Below are positions 58,836-64,000 of a stretch of DNA of 64,000 nt, in pieces (position 1 is the first letter of the stretch; the number at the start of each line of letters is the position of its first letter). This DNA comes from Gibbula magus (Eukaryota; Mollusca; Gastropoda; Trochida; Trochidae), in contig OW388304.1 in assembly GCA_936450465.1 (NCBI GenBank), positions 35,796,593 through 35,860,592 of the forward strand, read 5' to 3'. Under the pieces are notes generated by a model, which had not been told where the DNA came from, searched no databases, and saw nothing but the letters and a program-made list of their open reading frames with translations. The position numbers were made by a program, and so were the translations under genes.

Positions 58836-59193
58836 CAAGCTGTTCTAATCATTGTTTATGATACAACTGTAAGTAAATTGAGGCGTTTGCTGATAGTTTA
58901 AGTTATTCACGATATCGGTGTTGCATACTGATCAAATAGAGAGCACAAATACTACATAAAGTTGTAAAAACCAAATGTTACCTGTTTGTTCTAAATTCAA
59001 AAGTAGTTCTGTTTCAACTTGACCCAAATTGAGAGGACCTTAATTATGCAATCATTTTGTTGGAATTCGGGGTCACGTTGTTACTCCAATGATCAACGTG
59101 AAAAGGCACACTTGTGTTTACCGGGTTAATATATCATTAGTTGTACCAGGTGTGTAATAAATATTTATCATATAGGAATTCACTTTGACCTAC

Positions 59194-59319
59194 CAAGGCA
59201 TTCTGTAACACCGTCCCCATAGTAACCCCTAGGACATAGGCATTCATAAGAACCGATCGTATTGGAACACTCCGTCATGCCCAAACATTTGTCCAGATCG
59301 TTGTCGCACTCGTCAAAAT
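59194..59319 (-). CDS. cbEGF exon 4 (longer loop type)
   Basis: A 42-residue domain: DFDECDNDLDKC, CSNTIGSYEC, GYYGDGVTECL. Acceptor TTCCAG, donor GTAGGT, phase 1-1. The Cys1-Cys2 spacing is six residues, as in ordinary fibrillin-type cbEGFs, unlike the three-residue spacing of the amplified exons further 3'. The intron lacks the cassette motifs, so it belongs to the older 5' part of the gene. Confidence 0.88.
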
Positions 59320-59774
59320 CTGGAAATCAATAACATCCATACGTCATCACAGACTACCAGAGTACATTCTTTGGCAATTGTCTTACTCGGTTATATATTC
59401 TTTATTCAGTACAAAGGTGTTGGCAATCGGCCTTATTTACATGTACATGTACAATAACAATTGCTCAAACTCCCTTCCACGTCTATCCTATGATATAACC
59501 ACTTTCTTACTGACATTCATTGAACCCACAAATTGTCAATCTCATTAAAATCAGATCGTAATTAAGGTCAACTACGTTACACATATATTGTATAACGTAG
59601 TGCAACAAATTACGGTCTGATTTTAATGAAACTGCACAAATTGTTTAAGACTATACATTATGAATCTAGCCATTCGTATTTGTGATTGTATTCTTTCAAG
59701 GAAGCTTTAAATCTATGTCAACAAGATTAAAACATTCGAATGATACTTCCATGTATTTAATTCAGATAGGGACA

Positions 59775-60139
59775 TTTAAAGTGGCAGTAGCACGTTTTTT
59801 GCAAATTTTATTATTTTAAATTTCCCATTTAAAATGATGGCTTATGACATTTATAACTAGTTTAGAGGTTAAACCATTTTATTACACAAACCAATTATCC
59901 ATAGTGCTAATAACAGTGTTGCGTATAAAGCAAAAATTGCATGGCGGCCATTTTATTGTGAACACAATTTATTATTTCGAATTACAAAAACGATTCCCAT
60001 GGGTTTACAAAACCACGTTAACTAATTTTTCAACTTGATTTTCCGAACAGAGAAGGCTGTTTTACTATTGGTGACATTATTTTTCAAATACATTTCGTCA
60101 ACTTATTCGAGAGAAAAAACGTGCTACCGCCCCTTTAAA
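59775..60139. mobile_element. TTTAAA-flanked TIR element
   Basis: GTGGCAGTAGCACGTTTTTT on the left and the inverse of GGGGCGGTAGCACGTTTTTT on the right, both next to TTTAAA. A truncated relative lies at 38440-38722. It ends about a dozen bases from EGF exon 3. Confidence 0.75.
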
Positions 60140-60151
60140 ATTAAAATTCAC

Positions 60152-60280
60152 CTATACAGTCACTGAGGTCACTGTTGCTGACATAGCCGGAATCGCAGGG
60201 ACACGAGTAGGAACCAAAAGAGTTGACACATTTAGATAAATCTGGACACGTGGCTGTATCTGCTTCACACTCGTCTATGT
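60152..60280 (-). CDS. cbEGF exon 3
   Basis: A 43-residue domain: DIDECEADTATC, CVNSFGSYSC, GYVSNSDLSDCI. Acceptor TTTCAG, donor GTGAAT, phase 1-1. Both calcium and Asn-hydroxylation signatures are present. A TTTAAA-flanked TIR element ends about a dozen bases beyond the donor. Confidence 0.88.
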
Positions 60281-60369
60281 CTGAAATAGAATTAAACATG
60301 CATTTCTTTGAAAAACATATAAATCACATATTTAGTAGAAACAAGACCATATGCAAACGCGCATCTATA

Positions 60370-60718
60370 TTTTAATATACTACATTGAATATAACGGGTA
60401 TAACTAAATGCGCGAATAAAGTTTATAACAAATGTTTACAGTGGTTACTTTGCACAGTGATTTGTGGCCTTTATAAGTATAAAAATATTGAAATATGTCA
60501 GTTTTGCGAAATTACTAACAACGGCCAACAAATTATAACCTGCAAAATGTCAAATGTATCACGTATTGGACAACGACATTGTCAAAACATCGACTTGTGG
60601 AATGAAAAAGTTTGGTCCCCAGAGTACAGTGTACATGGAAAATACTCCGGAATAACCCGACGAAGAGTATCACCGGGATCGTCCCCGCAAACAATTTAAT
60701 TGCTACTGCCCCTTTAAA
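60370..60718. other. Short intron with TTTAAA-type element end
   Basis: 'tgctactgcccctttaaa' near 60700 matches the right end of the 59775 element family. The remainder was not assigned. Confidence 0.4.
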
Positions 60719-60745
60719 TCAACTATTCAAAGAATCGAAAAGTAC

Positions 60746-60865
60746 CATATTTGCAGAGGTCCCCTTCAAATCCATCATGACAATCACACTCCATCCCCTC
60801 CGGCGGAAGAATGTAGCATACCCCATGTTCACAGGGCTTTTGGTCGCATATGTCTACAGTAGGAT
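60746..60865 (-). CDS. Plain EGF exon 2 (non-calcium)
   Basis: The 40-residue domain reads DPTVDICDQKPCEHGVC, then CDCHDGFEGDLC. Acceptor TTTTTAG, donor GTACTT, phase 1-1. It has the Notch/EGF_1-like pattern (xxPCxxGxC, then CxCxxGFxGxxC) and no DxDEC or C-x-N-x4-Y-x-C motif, so it should not bind calcium in the cbEGF manner. It interrupts the run of cbEGFs near the 5' end. Confidence 0.85.
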
Positions 60866-61565
60866 CTAAAAAGTGAAATGAGCAGACATGATAACGTATT
60901 AATATTAGTGCAGTGCAGCCCAAAATATTCTCAATCGAAACACCCGACGGTTTGGTCTTGCACAAATTTAGGGTTAATATCTCAATAACTTGGATAAGTA
61001 ATTTTTATAAAAAATACCTCAGGTTTAGATATAATGTGAACAGGTTAAAGTTCTACCGAACTAAGAACTGTTATTGGGTTTTACAATCTCAAGCTCGTAC
61101 TCAAATTCGCATGTTTTCAAAATTATGTATGGTTCAGTCCCTTTAATCTGTATGTACCCCTATCAAGGGTGACCACTGTCCAGATTCAGATTGAAACCAC
61201 TTCTCCTCTATTCTCTGCGGCAGGTATTTTACGTGCGCTTTATACAGCAATCACACCCTTTTCCGTTTCAACCATACTTAATTGCCTAATATTCACGACG
61301 TAAGTCGAAGAAAACATTCAGTTTGGAACCATTCATAACTTCATTCATTCGTCATCACCTGATTGGTGAAATCTGTGGCACCGTTATGCTGAATGAAGCG
61401 TAATAATATCTATTCTTTCAAGGACATGAGATCAGAGTTATCCGTACTTTGAATAACGTCATGACATACGATTTGGTAACTGTTCGAAACTTTGGGTGGC
61501 CATCTGCAGGTGTTTTGGTTATCAAATTACAAAAAATTCAGCCTGAGATTTTAACTGTTACTTAC

Positions 61566-61694
61566 CAATCGTGCATGAATCATCAACTTTATAAAAGCCC
61601 GGCCGGCAAACGCACTCATAGGAACTCGATGTGTCTTCGCATATTGAGTTCGCAGGACACGTGGGTGGGGTCTCGGATCGACACTCGTTTATAT
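61566..61694 (-). CDS. cbEGF exon 1 (first recognised in window)
   Basis: A 43-residue domain: DINECRSETPPTC, CEDTSSSYEC, GFYKVDDSCTI. Acceptor TTTTCAG, donor GTAAGT (perfect consensus), phase 1-1. Asp rather than Asn is at the hydroxylation position. Since the exon begins in phase 1, at least one more exon with the signal peptide must lie upstream, beyond or near position 64000; none was recognised between 61.7 and 64 kb. Confidence 0.88.
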
Positions 61695-61716
61695 CTGAAA
61701 ATAAAGACTAAGATTA

Positions 61717-61947
61717 AACGGACAACGCATCGACAATAAAAATCAGATCATGTGTATCTATCTATGCTGATTAGCATGTTTGCTAATAAGTCACAGTCAC
61801 CAAATTACAGACAATTGACGTAATTTGTAACAAAAATTACTGCAGGAAGACAGTGAATTGAAGCGTAACTCGTTAGCAGACACTCTAATACGCTTAGTAA
61901 GATAAAGATGGGACTCATTTTTATCCTCGACGCAGTGTCCCTTTAAG
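61717..61947. mobile_element. TTAA-type TIR element, copy 2
   Basis: 'ggacaacgcatcgacaataa' at the left pairs imperfectly with 'ttatcctcgacgcagtgtcc' at the right. TTAA occurs at both edges. It starts about 23 bases upstream of the acceptor of EGF exon 1. Confidence 0.6.
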
Positions 61948-61949
61948 AT

Positions 61950-63255
61950 TAACACTACTTTATAGTTCCTTCACTGCAATACTAAACTTGTAGTTATATG
62001 GGATAATTTGTAAAGTTAAAAGCATGACATTTGGCAGGATTACTATTTGTGCAGTTAAATGTTAGATTGAGATTGTGATTGTGTCATTGTATCGAACAAA
62101 TATGTTTGTTTATTTTTTACTATCATTGTTTTTTCCATATAAATGTATTTGGTAAAATACACAAAACAAATTTATTCACGGGCAAAATGAACTATACCGA
62201 CATTTCTTTGGTGTTATCAACCTTGACAGATGAATCAGATAAATAAAGTGAGTATATGTACATAGTGAAATTAGTGTTGCATCCCCTGAATTTATACCTA
62301 AAATATGATGCTGCGGCAATGTTAAGATAAATAGATGAATTTAATACTTACAACATAAAGATAAGATATTTCAAAGAAGATACTTCAAAGAAATATTATT
62401 CATATTGACACTTTAAGAAAATACGGCTGAAGTTGCAACGGTACTGTTTTTCACCCAAAATATCTTTCCAAAACTACGCGATAAACATAAGATTTCAGAA
62501 GACGAAAAAAAAATATTGTTACAAAGTTGATTTTCACATTTTCAAAACATATTTTATCATGCAAAATATGGAAGTAACTTGTGCTTGACATTTCATCCCC
62601 TCTTTCAACAATATCGACAATTAGTGACAAAAAGATTATGATCATAGGATTTTGGAATTCATCTGGGATCGTTTTGAGTTCCCATTTTCTTAATCAAACA
62701 CTTCTCTATGATTTAAAACGTGAAATTACAGTAATACGATATACAGACCGGAGGGCACACTGTTTTGCTGTGATCCGACAAAAGTGCCATGTGCATTATA
62801 TGAAGTGTTACGTTACATTTAGAATTGGGGGTAAACTTCAATTTGCAGTCTGAGAATAAACAGGTAGGCTTTTTTTCAAAATTTCAAGTCTGAAAAACAT
62901 TTCAAGTCTGAAAAACGTACAGTATCTCCTATGGCACACCGTACTCTGAATAAGATGTTTTACAAGTCGATGTACAGAGTTTACTAGCCAGATGACTTTA
63001 TTTGGAATGTCTCGAATGAGCGCTTGAATAAGTGTTGCGTTGACTCGGCGACAGCGGATGTTTCCTCCTATTTTGTCAATGCATATGATACAACAACTGC
63101 TCGAAGGTTGATAAGTCGAACAATCTTGCAAGATGATGACTCTTGTTATCCTGGCTGTATGGGAGTGAAATTGACCTGGTATTAAAGTACAGAAGAGCAG
63201 GCCCGTACACCTGTATATCTCCTGGTCACATGGTTTTCGGCATAAAAGCATGACG
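61950..63255. other. No gene recognised
   Basis: An AT-rich stretch expected to be intron or 5' flank of the EGF gene. The 90-codon plus-strand frame at 62581 and the 141-codon minus-strand frame at 62838 show no recognisable motifs, and I do not call them genes. Confidence 0.5.
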
Positions 63256-63261
63256 AAGCAC

Positions 63262-63794
63262 ATTCTCTTCCCACAGAGGTTACTCCCTTCAGGTTTCCGA
63301 TCCTAACTTCTGTTCTTTTTCGTTTGAAATCGAGGGCAGAAATGGAGTGTTCTGATTGGTTGCAATTGAATCTAGTTGTTCAATCAGCGACGCCGTTAAT
63401 GATAAAATAAAGGTAAGTCTAACGTTTTCTCGTTTAATGTGTTTTCCTCGAAATATTCTATTTGATCTTGTGAAAATAAACTTGCCATAAACTTACTTAT
63501 AAATAAAGAAGACCAAATCAGAGACAAATAACAAAAATAGTGCATTTCTTTTGATTACATCAGACATATTCGAAGGACATATGCTAATGAGCAAGACCAT
63601 TAAGAGTGAAATGCCTAGATCATTGAAGTCCCTCAATCGACATGGACGAGTTTTCATGTTTAAAAAGCGGGGATACAGTATGAGGTTCCAATTTTCCTGT
63701 AAGGGAATTTTGCTGGAGTCCTCGATTTCAAGCGATATAGAACAGTGGTAAGGATCGAAAATCGGAAGGGAGTAACCTCTTTGGGAATAGAATG
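63262..63794. mobile_element. TIR element with 40-bp ends
   Basis: The left end ATTCTCTTCCCACAGAGGTT with ACTCCCTTC and the right end inverse ATTCTATTCCCAAAGAGGTT with ACTCCCTTC form the TIR. The matching family fragment at 23715 has only the left end. The open frame at 63551 inside is not recognisable. Confidence 0.65.
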
Positions 63795-64000
63795 GACTGT
63801 TTGAAGCGACTTCCGATCTGCATAGTCTTAGAAAGCACGTTTACTGCTGCCATGATCGGCTTCTGTTGTTTCACTTTTTAAAACATCGGTCCAAATTAGA
63901 ATTATGTCCCAAACAGATACACAAATTAAATTGCGTAGAAGAAAAACATGATGGAAACCACAAAACGAAATTAACTAGTTTACGCATGTTTATCTCAATA

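Noticed and set aside
62838..63263. 141-codon minus-strand frame
   Set aside because: No recognisable motif, no splice support, and its end overlaps a TIR element.

Overview
The window looks like nuclear DNA of a metazoan, most likely a mollusc and plausibly a bivalve. It has AT-rich introns with consensus splice sites, many non-LTR (LINE) tails, DIRS-type tyrosine-recombinase retroelements, many short TIR elements, and 'mobile minisatellites' with GGAC tails and a terminal GGGGGTATAAT hairpin of a kind I associate with bivalve genomes. The species is inference. No bacterial or organellar genes were seen.

The only host gene I can support lies entirely on the minus strand and runs off both ends of the window. 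It is a multi-EGF protein gene with 21 intact single-domain exons. In transcription order they lie at 61.6, 60.8, 60.2, 59.3, 54.7, 50.5, 45.1, 43.4, 42.6, 39.0, 33.5, 32.7, 31.1, 30.5, 29.8, 28.1, 26.0, 15.7, 15.2, 13.9 and 0.35 kb. Nineteen are 123-129 bp, and two (at 60.8 and 54.7 kb) are 120 bp. Each encodes one six-cysteine EGF domain (20 calcium-binding type, 1 plain EGF), has AG/GT splice sites, and is symmetric phase 1-1. Any exon can therefore be gained, lost or skipped without breaking the frame. Broken copies are interspersed: two frameshifted pseudo-exons (30.06 and 33.0 kb), one half exon (38.8 kb) and three short exon-edge relics (15.85, 16.62 and 17.09 kb).

The introns were copied with the exons, so recurring intron motifs reveal a higher-order cassette of four exon types (DIYEC, M-type, F-type, DINEC). 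The clearest case is a recent tandem duplication with a 2.94-kb offset (about 27.9-33.6 kb) whose junction lies in (AT)n tracts. Because the paralogous introns align, some mobile-element insertions can be read against an empty site.

Region by region. 0-14 kb: two EGF exons flank a decayed DIRS-like element (gag, RNase H and recombinase pieces; RT missing). It is split by an 8.48-kb segment with 19-bp perfect terminal inverted repeats that carries three minisatellite elements. 14-26 kb: four EGF exons, exon relics, a GGAC-tailed element, a GC-rich palindrome split by a 3.18-kb TIR element, LINE tails and a 296-bp palindrome. 26-34 kb: a GAAGAACGAAG palindrome satellite and the duplicated EGF cassettes. 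33.8-38.4 kb: a mobile minisatellite element that received at least three nested insertions. 39-42 kb: a tandem array rich in AGGTCA half-sites. 42-51 kb: five EGF exons, two insertions with paralogous empty sites and a second decayed DIRS-like element. 51-58.9 kb: one EGF exon, a 0.86-kb-arm near-perfect inverted repeat and a 28-bp satellite. 59-64 kb: four more divergent EGF exons and small TIR elements.

Function of the gene: a secreted or cell-surface extracellular protein built from tandem cbEGF domains is a safe family-level statement. No diagnostic domain for a named orthologue (TB, laminin, ZP, LDL receptor, transmembrane) is in the window, so I give no symbol.
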